A stretch of DNA of 64,000 nt from Microbacterium sp. GCS4 (GTDB lineage Bacteria; Actinomycetota; Actinomycetes; Actinomycetales; Microbacteriaceae). The position numbers and the translations under genes are program-made. Of the stretch, positions 1-8,724 are shown piece after piece. Below the pieces are notes generated by a model. The model did no database searches and had not been told where the DNA came from. It saw nothing but the letters and a program-made list of their open reading frames with translations. Every line of letters starts with the position of its first letter. The stretch's first letter is position 1. The stretch is taken from the NCBI RefSeq assembly GCF_001262495.1, contig NZ_LGYE01000002.1, positions 486,368 through 550,367 on the forward strand, read 5' to 3'.

Positions 1-482
1 CGGAACAGGCCGACGGCCGCGGCGATGCAGGCCATGGTGCCACCCGAGGCGCCGACGTCGAGCGCCTGCGCCTGAGTGGTCGCCCACGCCCACGGGAACA
101 GGGACAGCACCGACAGCAGCAGTGCGGTCGCGAGGATCGCGAACAGCTGGCCGATGCCGTAGTAGGCGAGCGCGACGCGGCTGCCGCGGCGGTGCTCGAG
201 GTAAGCCATGCCCCAGAAGCCGGCGATCGTGAAAACGTATACCCAGGGCTGGTTGACGAAGAAGGTGCCCGTGATCGGCGTCCACCACTTGCCGTCGAGG
301 AAGGCAGGCAGGCCATAGGCGACGTCCCCGAACAGCACGGACTCCTCGAAGGGACGCCAGAGTCCCTGCGACGCGATGCCCACCACGAGGATCAGCGCCA
401 CGAACGTGAGCGTCGCGGGGATTCGTCGGGCGAACGCCAGGACGGGATGCACGGGGGACGGGGTGCGGCGCGCCTCGGTCAT
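1..482 (-). CDS. Rhomboid-like membrane protein (N-terminal part, cut by window edge)
   Basis: An open frame runs from an ATG at 482 off the left edge, giving about 160 residues. Several hydrophobic segments are seen, roughly residues 22-40, 80-94, 103-130 and 142-160. Two short motifs look like rhomboid family signatures: GKWWTPITGTFF near residue 64, which recalls the family's G-x-WWR-x-x-T-x-x-F element, and GASGG at 144-148, matching the G-x-S-G motif that carries the serine nucleophile. A rhomboid-type intramembrane domain is therefore likely. Whether it is an active protease or the N-terminal membrane domain of a larger protein cannot be told, because the C-terminus is missing. A -10-like TACGCT lies 7 bases before the start (reading the minus strand), so the mRNA may be leaderless. 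Confidence 0.6.
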   Translation of the reverse strand, partial: MTEARRTPSPVHPVLAFARRIPATLTFVALILVVGIASQGLWRPFEESVLFGDVAYGLPAFLDGKWWTPITGTFFVNQPWVYVFTIAGFWGMAYLEHRRGSRVALAYYGIGQLFAILATALLLSVLSLFPWAWATTQAQALDVGASGGTMACIAAAVGLF

Positions 483-564
483 GCGCCTCAGCGTAGCGAC
501 GGAGGTGCGCCCGCGGGAGGGGACTCCCTTGCCGGCGGGGCGCGAAGCGTTATGGGATGGACCC

Positions 565-1647
565 ATGGGCAGCATCAATCGGACACCTCACGGCCCACGA
601 GGCCGAAATGCCAGAATGGCGGCGCTCGCGGCATCCGTCCTGATGCTCGCGACGGGCGCGCTCCTCGGGTGCGGAGCCGTCGAACCCGAGCCCGCGAGCG
701 ACGTCGCCACGATCGCAGAGGGGCTGGACGCCCCGTGGTCGATCGCCTTCCACGACGGGACCGCGCTCGTCAGCGAGCGCGACAGCGCGCGGATCCTCGA
801 GATCGGCGACGACGGCTCCGTCCGTGAGGTCGGCGTGATCGACGATGTCGCGCCCGGGGGAGAGGGCGGGCTCCTCGGCCTCGCGGTGCGTGGCGACGAG
901 CTCTACGCGTACTTCACCGCCGACGGCGAGAACCGGGTGGAGCGGTGCACGATCAGTGGGGATCCGGGCGGCCTGATGCTCGGCGACGCGGAGACCGTGA
1001 TCGACGGCATCCCCTCGGCGGGGACGCACAACGGCGGACGGATCGCGTTCGGACCCGACGGGATGCTGTACGTCACGACCGGCGACGCCGGCGACCGCGA
1101 CAGCGCTCAGGACCTCGGCGCCCTCTCCGGCAAGATCCTGAGGCTGACGCCCGACGGCGCTGTGCCTGACGACAATCCGTTCGCGGACTCCCCCGTCTAC
1201 AGCTACGGGCACCGCAACCCGCAGGGGATCGCCTGGGACGCCGACGGCACCCTGTACGCGAGCGAGTTCGGCCAGGACACCTGGGACGAGCTCAACGTGA
1301 TCGAGGCCGGTGGGAACTACGGCTGGCCCGAGGTGGAGGGCATCGCCGACGACGACGACTTCGTCGACCCGGTGCAGCAGTGGTCTCCTGATGAGGCGAG
1401 CCCGAGCGGCATGGCCGTCACGGACTCCGAGATCCTCATCGCGAACCTCCGCGGCGAGCGCCTGCGCGTCGTGCCCCTCGACGACCTCTCGGCCGAGTCC
1501 GAGCGCGGGATCGGCGACCTCGGACGACTGCGCGACGTCGTGATCGCCCCGGACGGCGCGGCGTGGGTGCTGACCAACAACACCGACGGCCGCGGCACAC
1601 CGCTCGACGGCGACGACCGCATCGTCTCCGTCCCGGTCACGGGGTGA
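565..1647 (+). CDS. PQQ-dependent sugar dehydrogenase-like lipoprotein
   Basis: This 360-residue protein has a signal peptide ending in a lipobox, LLGC, with the lipidated cysteine at residue 36 (residue 19 if the in-frame ATG at 616 is the true start). It should be anchored on the outer face of the membrane. The rest matches the glucose/sorbosone dehydrogenase six-bladed propeller family: GGEGGLLGLAV, HNGGRIAFGPDG, LYVTTGDAGD, GKILRLTPDG and YSYGHRNPQGIAW occur in the usual order. Known members oxidise aldose sugars with pyrroloquinoline quinone, but many actinobacterial relatives have no proven substrate and no PQQ synthesis genes are seen here. I chose the ATG at 565 because it keeps an Arg-rich n-region before the hydrophobic core. 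Upstream in-frame ATGs would add sequence with no signal-peptide character. Confidence 0.85.
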   Translation: MGSINRTPHGPRGRNARMAALAASVLMLATGALLGCGAVEPEPASDVATIAEGLDAPWSIAFHDGTALVSERDSARILEIGDDGSVREVGVIDDVAPGGEGGLLGLAVRGDELYAYFTADGENRVERCTISGDPGGLMLGDAETVIDGIPSAGTHNGGRIAFGPDGMLYVTTGDAGDRDSAQDLGALSGKILRLTPDGAVPDDNPFADSPVYSYGHRNPQGIAWDADGTLYASEFGQDTWDELNVIEAGGNYGWPEVEGIADDDDFVDPVQQWSPDEASPSGMAVTDSEILIANLRGERLRVVPLDDLSAESERGIGDLGRLRDVVIAPDGAAWVLTNNTDGRGTPLDGDDRIVSVPVTG

Positions 1648-1703
1648 TCCGGGAGCAGACCAGGACGCGCGGGTCGCTCAGGTCGTGATCGCCGACCCGC
1701 GGG

Positions 1704-2363
1704 TCACCGGTCGCCGCCGACCGCCTCGGCGATCGCGGCCTCGAGGTCGCCCCATGCCTGCAGCGTCACGGCCTCGCCGTCGATGAAGAAGCTCGGCGTG
1801 CTGCGGACGCCCAGCTTCTCGCCGTCGCTCTTGTCGACCTGCACGCGCTCGAGCGTCGCGGGGTCGGCGATCGCGGCGTCGTAGGCCGCGAGGTCGAGTC
1901 CGAGGTCCTCCGCGAACCCGCGGAACACCTCGGGGGTCTCGACGCTGTTCTCTCCCCACTGCGCCTGCGTCTCGAACAGGCGGTGGTACATGTCCTCGAA
2001 GCGGTCCTGCTGCGCTGCGGCTTCGGCGGCGAGCGCGGCCTGGGTCGAGTTGATGTGCCCGGGCAGCGGGAAGTAGCGGACGACGTAGGTGATGTCGCCC
2101 GCGTACTGCGCGCGCAGGTCCTCGACGATCGGATAGAAGGCGCCGCACGCCTCGCACTCGAAGTCGAGGAACTCCACGACCGTCACGGCGCCGTCACCGC
2201 CCTGGTCGAGCACGTGCGAGTCGGTGCGGACGGTCTGCAGGCGCTCGCCCTCGGGCGGGGCGGGGTCGGCGGCGCGCTGCGTCATGGCGTAGACGATGGC
2301 GACGATCGCGAGAACGATCGCGACGCCGAGGGCGATCAGGGTGGCTTTGACAGGGGTCTTCAT
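1704..2363 (-). CDS. DsbA-family thiol-disulfide protein, membrane-anchored
   Basis: A 219-residue protein with one N-terminal membrane segment (about residues 7-27) followed by a thioredoxin-fold DsbA domain. The redox motif is C-E-A-C at residues 70-73, in the context EFLDFECEACG, and the cis-proline loop reads STPSFFI. It should sit outside the membrane and oxidise or isomerise cysteines in exported proteins; the family is annotated as 'DsbA family' or 'thioredoxin domain-containing'. I start it at the ATG at 2363 and not the one four codons upstream, because GGAGAG lies directly in front of it. It is downstream of, and on the same strand as, the small membrane protein at 2470-2916, so the two may be co-transcribed. 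A second DsbA-like protein is at 44293. Confidence 0.88.
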   Translation of the reverse strand: MKTPVKATLIALGVAIVLAIVAIVYAMTQRAADPAPPEGERLQTVRTDSHVLDQGGDGAVTVVEFLDFECEACGAFYPIVEDLRAQYAGDITYVVRYFPLPGHINSTQAALAAEAAAQQDRFEDMYHRLFETQAQWGENSVETPEVFRGFAEDLGLDLAAYDAAIADPATLERVQVDKSDGEKLGVRSTPSFFIDGEAVTLQAWGDLEAAIAEAVGGDR

Positions 2364-2469
2364 GGGTCTCTCCAACGGTGGTCCGGGGGTGTGATCCGGG
2401 CGTGTGATCCGGGCAGGGCGAGGTGCGCGCGAGCGCGAGTGCGGGGATGCCGCGGCGCGGCGCTCCGGA

Positions 2470-2916
2470 TCAGGTGCGGGAGAGGGAGAGCTGGACGAGC
2501 GTGAGGGCGGGGACCGCGCGACGAGGGCCGGCTCGTGACGGCATCACGGAGCGCCGTGGCGAGTCGGTGCAGAGCAGGGCGCTCCGTCCGGGGAGGCGGA
2601 GCAGGAGCAGGACGAGCAGGAGGCAGCAGAGGACCGCGATCACGACGCCGCCGGCATCCATGGGGGAGGCCTCGATCGGGGACGACGCGGCCTCCGTGAG
2701 GTCGTGTCCGCTGCCCGTCGAGGACGCCGAGACGCCCGTCGAGGACGCCGAGACGCCCGTCGCGAGGCACAGCGCGGAATGCGCGTCCGCGGTGCGGTGC
2801 GACGTCGACCACGCGCCGATCACGAGCAGCAGCGCGAGGCCCAGAGCGAGGGCGACCCTGACGATCAGCATCCGCTCGATCCCGCGCGGGGAGAGTCGGT
2901 TCGTCGGGGTGCGCAT
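2470..2916 (-). CDS. Hypothetical two-span membrane protein with a 7-residue repeat
   Basis: 148 residues, function not recognised. There is one hydrophobic segment near residues 16-36 and a second, cysteine- and leucine-rich, at about 88-106. Between them lies a short loop with a Ser/Thr-rich tandem repeat (GVSASST twice), and the C-terminal tail of about 40 residues is basic. A -10-like TAGACT lies nine bases before the ATG on the minus strand. It precedes the DsbA-like gene with a gap of about 105 bases. Its codon use is ordinary for the region, which supports coding, but I know no family for it. The ATG for residue 16 is an alternative start that would leave the first hydrophobic segment at the N-terminus. 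Confidence 0.55.
   Translation of the reverse strand: MRTPTNRLSPRGIERMLIVRVALALGLALLLVIGAWSTSHRTADAHSALCLATGVSASSTGVSASSTGSGHDLTEAASSPIEASPMDAGGVVIAVLCCLLLVLLLLRLPGRSALLCTDSPRRSVMPSRAGPRRAVPALTLVQLSLSRT
2714..2755. repeat. Two-copy 21-bp tandem repeat inside the membrane protein gene
   Basis: A 21-bp unit occurs twice without mismatch (2714-2734 and 2735-2755), followed by a partial third copy. On the coding strand each unit encodes seven residues (GVSASST), so copy number could change without a frameshift. Confidence 0.85.
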
Positions 2917-3004
2917 GGTGCGCGCAGTCTAACAATCCGGCCTCGGTGCCGCCTCCGCGGCCTGTGGCCGAGCCGAGGCCGCGACACGCGCCTAGACTGG
3001 AGGG

Positions 3005-3355
3005 GTGGCGAGACTGTTGATCGTAGGCGGCTTCCTGGCCGCCGTGTTCTGGGTGTTCAGCATCGTCGACTGCGCCGTGCAGCCGTCGACGCGTCACCGG
3101 GGCGTGCGCAAGCCGGTCTGGATCCTCATCGTCGTGCTGATCCCTGTCATCGGCGGCATCCTCTGGTTCACGATCGGTCGGCGCCGTGCGAACGAGAAGG
3201 GCGCGATCCGCGTGCTCGCCCCGGACGACGACCCCGAGTTCCTCCGCAGCATCAGCAAGAGCGAGCAGGACGCGCGCATCCGCCGTCTCGAGGAGGAGCT
3301 CGCGAAGCTCGAGGACGAGTCCGACGACGGCACCGCCCCGGACCCGCGTCCGTGA
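3005..3355 (+). CDS. PLD nuclease N-terminal (PLDc_N) domain membrane protein
   Basis: 116 residues starting at GTG. Two membrane segments, about residues 4-24 and 38-60, are followed by a GRRRANEKG stretch and a charged, probably coiled-coil tail (EQDARIRRLEEELAKLEDE). The hydrophobic pair with the conserved 'hP-x-x-G-x-x-x-W' pattern in the second span (PVIGGILWF) is typical of the PLDc_N family found in cardiolipin synthases and as small stand-alone actinobacterial proteins. No nuclease or synthase HKD motif is present, so it is not an enzyme by itself. The -10-like TAGACT at 2993-2998 is six bases before the GTG, which suggests a leaderless mRNA. Its stop overlaps the menD start by four bases, so the two are probably translationally coupled. 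Confidence 0.8.
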   Translation: MARLLIVGGFLAAVFWVFSIVDCAVQPSTRHRGVRKPVWILIVVLIPVIGGILWFTIGRRRANEKGAIRVLAPDDDPEFLRSISKSEQDARIRRLEEELAKLEDESDDGTAPDPRP

Positions 3356-5028
3356 CCTCATCGCCGGCGATGGATGCCGCGGCATCCCTCTTCGCGGAAC
3401 TCGTCGCCCACGGGGTGCGCGAGGTCGTGCTCTCGCCGGGTTCGCGTTCGCAGGCTCTCGCGCTCGCCGCTGTACACGCCTCCGAGCAGGGAGCGCTCCG
3501 CGTGCACGTGCGCATCGACGAGCGTGTCGCCGGGTTCACTGCCCTCGGCCTGTCGCGTGAGAGCGGGGTGCCGGCAGCCGTCGTGTGCACGTCCGGCACC
3601 GCCGCCGCGAACCTTCTGCCGGCCGCGATGGAGGCTTTCCACGCGGGGGTCCCGCTGCTGCTGCTCACCGCCGACCGTCCGCCGGAGCTGCGCGGCGTCG
3701 GTGCGAACCAGGCCACGGTGCAACCGGGGATGTTCGCTGCGTGGGCGCGCGAGCAGATCGACGCGCCCGTGCCCGGAGAGGGCCCGGCCGACGGAGGCTG
3801 GGAGGGGCTCGGCGCCCGTGCGGTGACCGCCGCGATGGGCGGACACGCCGCGCACGGACTGCCCGGGGTCGCGGGTCCCGTGCACCTGAACCTGCCGTCC
3901 CGAGAGCCGCTGTCCGGAACGCATCCCTCGGTCGCCCTCGTACCGGGCGAGGCACCGCGCCCTCCCGTCGCCGAGGCGCTCGAACTCGCACAGGGACCGC
4001 GCACGGTCGTGATCGCCGGAGCGGACGCGGGACCGGATGCCGAGGAGCTCGCGCACGCCGCATCCTGGCCGCTCCTCGCCGAGATCGTCAGCGGGGCCCG
4101 GTTCGGCCGGCGCCTCGTGCACGGCTATCGCACACTGCTCGACGACCCGGAGCTCGGCGGCCGCGTCGAGCGCGCCGTCGTGCTCGGCCACCCGACCCTG
4201 AGCCGCCAGGTCGCGCGACTCCTCGCCCGGCCCGACATCGAGGTGATCGCGGTGCGCCGCGGCGGCGACGCCCTCGACCTCAACGGGCGCACGACCTCGG
4301 TGGGCGCAGTCCGAGTCGCCGAGGGGCCGGCCGACCGCGAATGGCTCGGCGCCTGGCTCACGGCATCCGCCTCTCAGGTCGTCGACCTCAGCGAGGCCGC
4401 ACCCGACCAGGACGGACTCGTCTCGGCCGATCCGGCGGCGCGACGCGACGCCGTGGCCGCCGAGCTCGCCGCCGTGCGCCGCCCCCTCGACCGCGAGCTG
4501 CTGGTCGACGCGGTGTGGCGGGCGACCTGGCCGCACGACCGGCTCGTGTTCGGGTCCTCGCGGATCGTGCGCGTCGCCGATGCGGTGCTCCCCGGCAAGA
4601 AGGTGCCCGTGCACGCCAATCGCGGCCTGGCCGGGATCGACGGCACGGTCGCGACCGCCACCGGGATCGCGCTGGCCAGTCAGGCGGGCGGCGCCCCCGG
4701 GATCACGCGCGTGCTGCTCGGGGACCTCACCCTGCTGCACGACGTCGGGTCGCTGCTGCTGCCGCCCGACGAGGACGAGCCGCGCCTGCAGGTGATCGTC
4801 GGCAACGACGGCGGCGGCACCATCTTCGACGCGCTCGAGGTCGCGACCACGGCCGAGCGCGCCGACCTCGACCGTGCGTTCTACACGCCGCACACGGTGC
4901 GCCTCGAGCAGCTCGCGAGCGCGTACGGCTGGGAGTACCTCCGTGTCACCACGCGCGCGGCGCTCGATCAGGCGCTGACGGCGCCGGCCGGCGGCCGGCA
5001 GCTCATCGAGGTTCCGCTGACGCGGTGA
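3352..5028 (+). CDS. menD: SEPHCHC synthase, menaquinone biosynthesis (MenD)
   Basis: 558 residues. MenD joins isochorismate and 2-oxoglutarate using thiamine diphosphate, the first committed step of menaquinone synthesis after isochorismate. The N-terminal half carries the family motif SPGSRSQALALAA near residue 26, and ERVAGFTALG and CTSGTAAANLLPA follow in order. The C-terminal half carries the ThDP/metal region LLGDLTLLHDVGSLL ... VGNDGGGTIFDAL. Length agrees with the family. The GTG at 3352 overlaps the stop of the previous gene (GTGA); the ATG at 3370 is a later alternative. menF at 5935-7185 supplies isochorismate and the methyltransferase at 7945 performs the last step, so this is a menaquinone neighbourhood interrupted by other genes. 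Confidence 0.95.
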   Translation: MTSSPAMDAAASLFAELVAHGVREVVLSPGSRSQALALAAVHASEQGALRVHVRIDERVAGFTALGLSRESGVPAAVVCTSGTAAANLLPAAMEAFHAGVPLLLLTADRPPELRGVGANQATVQPGMFAAWAREQIDAPVPGEGPADGGWEGLGARAVTAAMGGHAAHGLPGVAGPVHLNLPSREPLSGTHPSVALVPGEAPRPPVAEALELAQGPRTVVIAGADAGPDAEELAHAASWPLLAEIVSGARFGRRLVHGYRTLLDDPELGGRVERAVVLGHPTLSRQVARLLARPDIEVIAVRRGGDALDLNGRTTSVGAVRVAEGPADREWLGAWLTASASQVVDLSEAAPDQDGLVSADPAARRDAVAAELAAVRRPLDRELLVDAVWRATWPHDRLVFGSSRIVRVADAVLPGKKVPVHANRGLAGIDGTVATATGIALASQAGGAPGITRVLLGDLTLLHDVGSLLLPPDEDEPRLQVIVGNDGGGTIFDALEVATTAERADLDRAFYTPHTVRLEQLASAYGWEYLRVTTRAALDQALTAPAGGRQLIEVPLTR

Positions 5029-5081
5029 CCCGCTTCGCGCCGTGCTCGCGCTCGGCGCGGTCGACGCGGCAGGATGGGCGC

Positions 5082-5924
5082 ATGAACGCGCACTCCTGGT
5101 CCCGCACCCTGCAGGTGGGCGAGGGCTTCCGCCTCGCCGACGTCGACCCCGCGAGCACCCCCGGGTACCACGGGCGCAAGGCCGACGGCGCACGCGACCT
5201 CGCCGCCGGCCTCGACGAACTGAACATCCTGCAGGAGCGTCTGTTCGCCGAGAGCCGCGTCGGAGTGGCCGAGGATTCGGTGCTGCTGATCCTGCAGGCC
5301 ATGGACTCGGCCGGCAAGGGCGGCATCGTGCGTCACGTGGTCGGCGGCGTCGACCCGCAGGGGGTCATGCTCACGGCGTTCAAGGCGCCGACCGCGGACG
5401 AGCTCGCGCACGACTTCCTCTGGCGAGTCGAGAAGCGGTTGCCCGAGCCCGGGTTCATCGGGGTGTTCGACCGCTCCCACTATGAGGACGTGCTGATCGG
5501 GCGCGTGCGCGCGCTCGCGCCGGCTGACGAGATCGAGCGGCGCTACTCGGCGATCACCGAGTTCGAGGACGCCGCGGCTGCGGCCGGAACGCGCATCGTC
5601 AAGGTCATGCTGCACATCTCCCGTGAGGAGCAGAAGTCCCGGCTCATGGAACGGCTCGAGAGGCCCGACAAGCACTGGAAGTACAACCCCGGCGACGTCG
5701 ACGAGCGGATGCTGTGGAACGAGTACATGGCCGCGTACCAGACCGTGTTCGAGCGCACCTCGACCGCGGCCGCGCCGTGGCACGTGGTGCCCGCCGACCA
5801 CAAGTGGTACGCGCGGCTGGCGGTGCAGGAGCTGCTGCTCGACGCCCTGCAGCGCATCGATCCGCAGTGGCCCGCCGCCGACTTCGACGTCGAGGCCGAG
5901 AAGAAGCGTCTCGCCGCGAGCTGA
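5082..5924 (+). CDS. Polyphosphate kinase 2 family protein (PPK2)
   Basis: 280 residues. PPK2 enzymes move phosphate between polyphosphate and nucleotides (NMP, NDP or NTP). The Walker A motif MDSAGKGG and the lid-side FDRSHYEDVLIGRV motif are intact, followed by SREEQKSRLMERL and KHWKYNPGDVDER, all typical of the family. Length fits single-domain PPK2, but class I, II or III (which decides whether AMP or ADP is preferred) cannot be assigned by eye. A -10-like CAGGAT ends six bases before the ATG. The gene lies between menD and the oppositely oriented menF and is probably its own unit. Confidence 0.9.
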   Translation: MNAHSWSRTLQVGEGFRLADVDPASTPGYHGRKADGARDLAAGLDELNILQERLFAESRVGVAEDSVLLILQAMDSAGKGGIVRHVVGGVDPQGVMLTAFKAPTADELAHDFLWRVEKRLPEPGFIGVFDRSHYEDVLIGRVRALAPADEIERRYSAITEFEDAAAAAGTRIVKVMLHISREEQKSRLMERLERPDKHWKYNPGDVDERMLWNEYMAAYQTVFERTSTAAAPWHVVPADHKWYARLAVQELLLDALQRIDPQWPAADFDVEAEKKRLAAS

Positions 5925-5934
5925 GCGCGATGCC

Positions 5935-7185
5935 TCAGGCCAGGGCATCCACCAGCGGGCGGAACTTCACCCGCGTCTCGAGCAGCTCCGACTCGGGGTC
6001 CGACCCCGCGACGATGCCCGCGCCCGCGTAGGCGGTGACGGCGATGCCGTCCGCGACCGGCGAGAACTGCGCGCAGCGCAGCGCGATGGCCCACTCGCCG
6101 TTGCCGGCGGCATCCACCCATCCGACCGGTCCGGCGTAGCGACCGCGATCGAAGGGCTCGAGCTCGCGGATCGCGGCGATCGCGGCCGGTGTCGGCGTTC
6201 CGGCGACCGCCGCGGTGGGGTGCAGCGCGCCGACCAGGTCGAGCGACGACCCGCCCTCGGCCAGCTCGCCCTCGACGTCGGTCGCGAGGTGGAACAGGTT
6301 CGGCAGTTTGAGCAGGAACGGCTGCTCGCTGGCCGCCAGGGCGCGCGTGTGCGGTCGCAGCGAGGCGAGCACGCTCTGCACCGCGTACTGGTGCTCGTCG
6401 AGGTCCTTCGTGCTGGAGGCGAGGTGGGCGGATGCCGCGGTGTCGGCGTCGGCGTCGGCGCCGCGGCCGATCGTGCCGGCGAGGACTCGCGCCGTGACCG
6501 TGCGGTCCTGCACGGTCACGAGCGTCTCGGGGCTCGCGCCGATCAGTCCGTCGACGGCGAACGCCCAGGTGTCGGGGTAGCCGGTCGACAGCGCCCGGAC
6601 GAGACGACGGAGGTCGGAGCCGGCCGGGATGCTGCCGGTGAGGTCGCGGGCGAGCACGACCTTGCTGAGTTCGCCGTCCGCGATGCGGGCGAGCGCGGCG
6701 CGCACCGAATCCTGATAGTCCTGAGGGCTCTGCGCGCCGGGGCCGACGGTGCCGGCCCAGTGCGGGCCGTAGGGATGCGTCTCGGCATCGGTCGGCTCCG
6801 GCGCATCCGCGGCCCGGATGCTCGTGAGCCACGTGCGTCCGTGGTGTCGGCCGATCACGAGCGCCGGCACGATGAGCACGCTGTCGGCGGCCGAGTCCTC
6901 GTCGAACGCGAGGGCTCCGAAGGCGACGAGTCCGGTGCCGGGGAGCCCGAGCGGATCCTCGATCTCGGCGCCGTCGGCGAGCTCCCGCCACGCGGAGGCG
7001 ACGGCGCCGGAGCGCGGCGGGGCGTCGCCGCGGGGGACGCGGATCGTGGCGACGACGTCTGCTCCGACGGCCACGATCCCGTCGCCGCGGCGCAGCCACG
7101 CCAGCGGCCGGTCGGGGTCGGCGTAGGCCAGAGGGTCCTCGATCGGATCGATCTCACGGGTCCGCACGACCAGCCTGCTGCTCAC
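5935..7185 (-). CDS. menF: Isochorismate synthase (MenF)
   Basis: 416 residues, chorismate-binding family. It converts chorismate to isochorismate, feeding MenD. Conserved blocks of the family are present: ADGELSKVVLARDL, LIGASPETLV, LAGTIGRG, DLDEHQYAV, LHPTAAVAGTP, FDRGRYAGPVGW and the late AGAGIVAGSDPESELLET. A siderophore-type EntC would look similar, but adjacency to menD and menG supports the menaquinone role. The start is a GTG at 7185; on the minus strand a perfect -10-like TAGGCT (positions 7192-7197) lies exactly six bases in front of it, which fixes the start and implies leaderless translation. It converges with PPK2 and leaves only ten bases between the stops. Confidence 0.93.
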   Translation of the reverse strand: MSSRLVVRTREIDPIEDPLAYADPDRPLAWLRRGDGIVAVGADVVATIRVPRGDAPPRSGAVASAWRELADGAEIEDPLGLPGTGLVAFGALAFDEDSAADSVLIVPALVIGRHHGRTWLTSIRAADAPEPTDAETHPYGPHWAGTVGPGAQSPQDYQDSVRAALARIADGELSKVVLARDLTGSIPAGSDLRRLVRALSTGYPDTWAFAVDGLIGASPETLVTVQDRTVTARVLAGTIGRGADADADTAASAHLASSTKDLDEHQYAVQSVLASLRPHTRALAASEQPFLLKLPNLFHLATDVEGELAEGGSSLDLVGALHPTAAVAGTPTPAAIAAIRELEPFDRGRYAGPVGWVDAAGNGEWAIALRCAQFSPVADGIAVTAYAGAGIVAGSDPESELLETRVKFRPLVDALA

Positions 7186-7236
7186 CCCACCAGCCTAGTT
7201 CCGCCACGACATGCTCTCGCCGCCTACGGGCCTGAC

Positions 7237-7324
7237 GCGTTCCGTCTCGTCGCTTCGCTCCTCGCTCAACGACCTTCTCACCGGTCGTTGAGCGACGCTT
7301 CGACTCACTGCGCTCGCTCAGTGC
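7237..7324. repeat. Intergenic palindromic repeat (REP-like), degenerate copy
   Basis: Two imperfectly complementary arms, the left beginning GCGTTCCGTCTCGTCGCTTC and ending in CTCAACGACC, the right beginning CGGTCGTTGAGCG. The same module recurs at 46054, 54753, 60790 and 62312, and as one arm at about 21023. It lies between the divergent menF and DUF402 genes. Confidence 0.8.
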
Positions 7325-7371
7325 GGGTCTCCGCGCGACGAATCGCGCCGCACCGGGCCTACGCTGAGGGC

Positions 7372-7935
7372 ATGACCGACGTACGACCCGCTCTCGGTGC
7401 CGAGATGATCTTCCAGTGGCGCAAATGGGATGGGTCGCCGCACTGGCGTCACGAGTGCGTGTACCTCGGCGCCGACGAGTGGGGCGACTGGATCGGACAG
7501 CCCACGGGGTGGCTCAGCGCTCGCCCCGGCGCGTCGTTCGTCGCCGAGACGCCGAACGTCACGCTGATCCCGCGGCGACCCGACTTCGCCCTCACCGTCA
7601 ATCGCGCGCATCCCCGCGGCATGCGCGTGTACATCGATCTCGGATGGGAGATCGAGTGGTCCGACGATCCGCTGCTCGCCACCGGCATCGACATGGACCT
7701 CGACGTCGTCCGGGTGGTGGGCGAGCGCGGCACCTGGGTCGACGATCGCGACGAGTGGGCCGAGCACAGCGCGCTGTTCGGCTACCCGCCCGAGGTCGTG
7801 ACGACGCTGGAGGCGCTCGCCCTCGACCTCGAGGAACGCGTGCGCGCGCAGGTCGCGCCGTTCGACGACGCCACCGCCGATCAGTGGCTCGACCGCCTCG
7901 ACTCCCTCGGGCTGCCGCCCAGGTCGCCCGCCTAG
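7372..7935 (+). CDS. DUF402 domain protein
   Basis: 187 residues. The central part (HWRHECVYLGADEWGDWIGQPTGW ... YIDLGWEIEW ... DMDLDVVR ... DDRDEWAEH) has the aromatic and acidic pattern of DUF402/FomD-like proteins, some of which act as nucleotide phosphohydrolases. The acidic residues D-x-D-L-D in the last blocks are the kind that bind metal in that family. The exact substrate is unknown. The ATG at 7372 is preceded at six bases by the -10-like TACGCT, indicating a leaderless message. The next gene begins ten bases after its stop. Confidence 0.75.
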   Translation: MTDVRPALGAEMIFQWRKWDGSPHWRHECVYLGADEWGDWIGQPTGWLSARPGASFVAETPNVTLIPRRPDFALTVNRAHPRGMRVYIDLGWEIEWSDDPLLATGIDMDLDVVRVVGERGTWVDDRDEWAEHSALFGYPPEVVTTLEALALDLEERVRAQVAPFDDATADQWLDRLDSLGLPPRSPA

Positions 7936-7944
7936 ACTGGACCC

Positions 7945-8679
7945 GTGACCCCGAACGATGTGAACCGCGCCGACCTCGGCAAGGACCCCGACCGCGTGAG
8001 CGGCATGTTCGACCAGGTCGCCGCGGGCTACGACCGCACGAACACGGCGATGACGGTCGGCAACGACGCGCTGTGGCGCGCGGCGACGACGCGCGCCGTG
8101 GCGCCGAAGCCGGGAGAGCGCATCCTCGACCTCGGGGCCGGGACCGCCTCCTCGTCGGCATCCCTCGCGCGCAGCGGAGCCGAGGTCGTCGCCGCCGACT
8201 TCTCGCCGGGGATGCTCGCGGAAGGGCGACGTCGGCACGGCAGCATCCGCAACCTGTCTTTCGTGCAGGCCGATGCCACGAACCTGCCCTTCGCCGACGG
8301 CGAGTTCGACGCCGTCACGATGTCCTACGCCCTGCGCAACGTGAACGACCCCAAGAAGGCTCTGCGCGAGCTGTTCCGTGTCACCAAGCCCGGCGGTCGA
8401 CTCGTGATCAACGAGTTCTCCACCCCGCCCTCGACGCTCTTCCGTTCGGCGTACCGCTTCTACAACGCGCAGGTGCTGCCGCGCGTCGCCCGGGTCGCCG
8501 GCACGAACGGCGAGGCGTACGACTACCTGAACGAGTCCATCAGGGACTGGCCCGACCAGAAGACGCTCGCCGCGTGGATCCGCGACGCCGGCTGGACCGA
8601 TGTCGCCTACCGCAATCTGTCGTTCGGCATCGTGGCGCTGCACCGCGCCCGCAAGCCCCGCACCGGCACGACCGCGTGA
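7945..8679 (+). CDS. menG: Demethylmenaquinone methyltransferase (MenG/UbiE)
   Basis: 244 residues, class I SAM methyltransferase. It methylates demethylmenaquinone to menaquinone, the last step of the pathway. The SAM-binding loop ILDLGAGTASSS is at about residue 55, and the UbiE signatures GYDRTNTAMT near the N-terminus, MSYALRNVNDPKKALRE in the middle and TKPGGRLVINEFS are all present. The start is a GTG; TAGACT at 7933-7938 lies six bases before it, so translation is probably leaderless and independent of the DUF402 gene. The polyprenyl synthase gene that makes the quinone side chain follows at once. Confidence 0.93.
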   Translation: MTPNDVNRADLGKDPDRVSGMFDQVAAGYDRTNTAMTVGNDALWRAATTRAVAPKPGERILDLGAGTASSSASLARSGAEVVAADFSPGMLAEGRRRHGSIRNLSFVQADATNLPFADGEFDAVTMSYALRNVNDPKKALRELFRVTKPGGRLVINEFSTPPSTLFRSAYRFYNAQVLPRVARVAGTNGEAYDYLNESIRDWPDQKTLAAWIRDAGWTDVAYRNLSFGIVALHRARKPRTGTTA

Positions 8680-8724
8680 GCATCGCGCGCGAATCCGCAT
8701 CGCGGACGACGGTAGGCTGAACCC

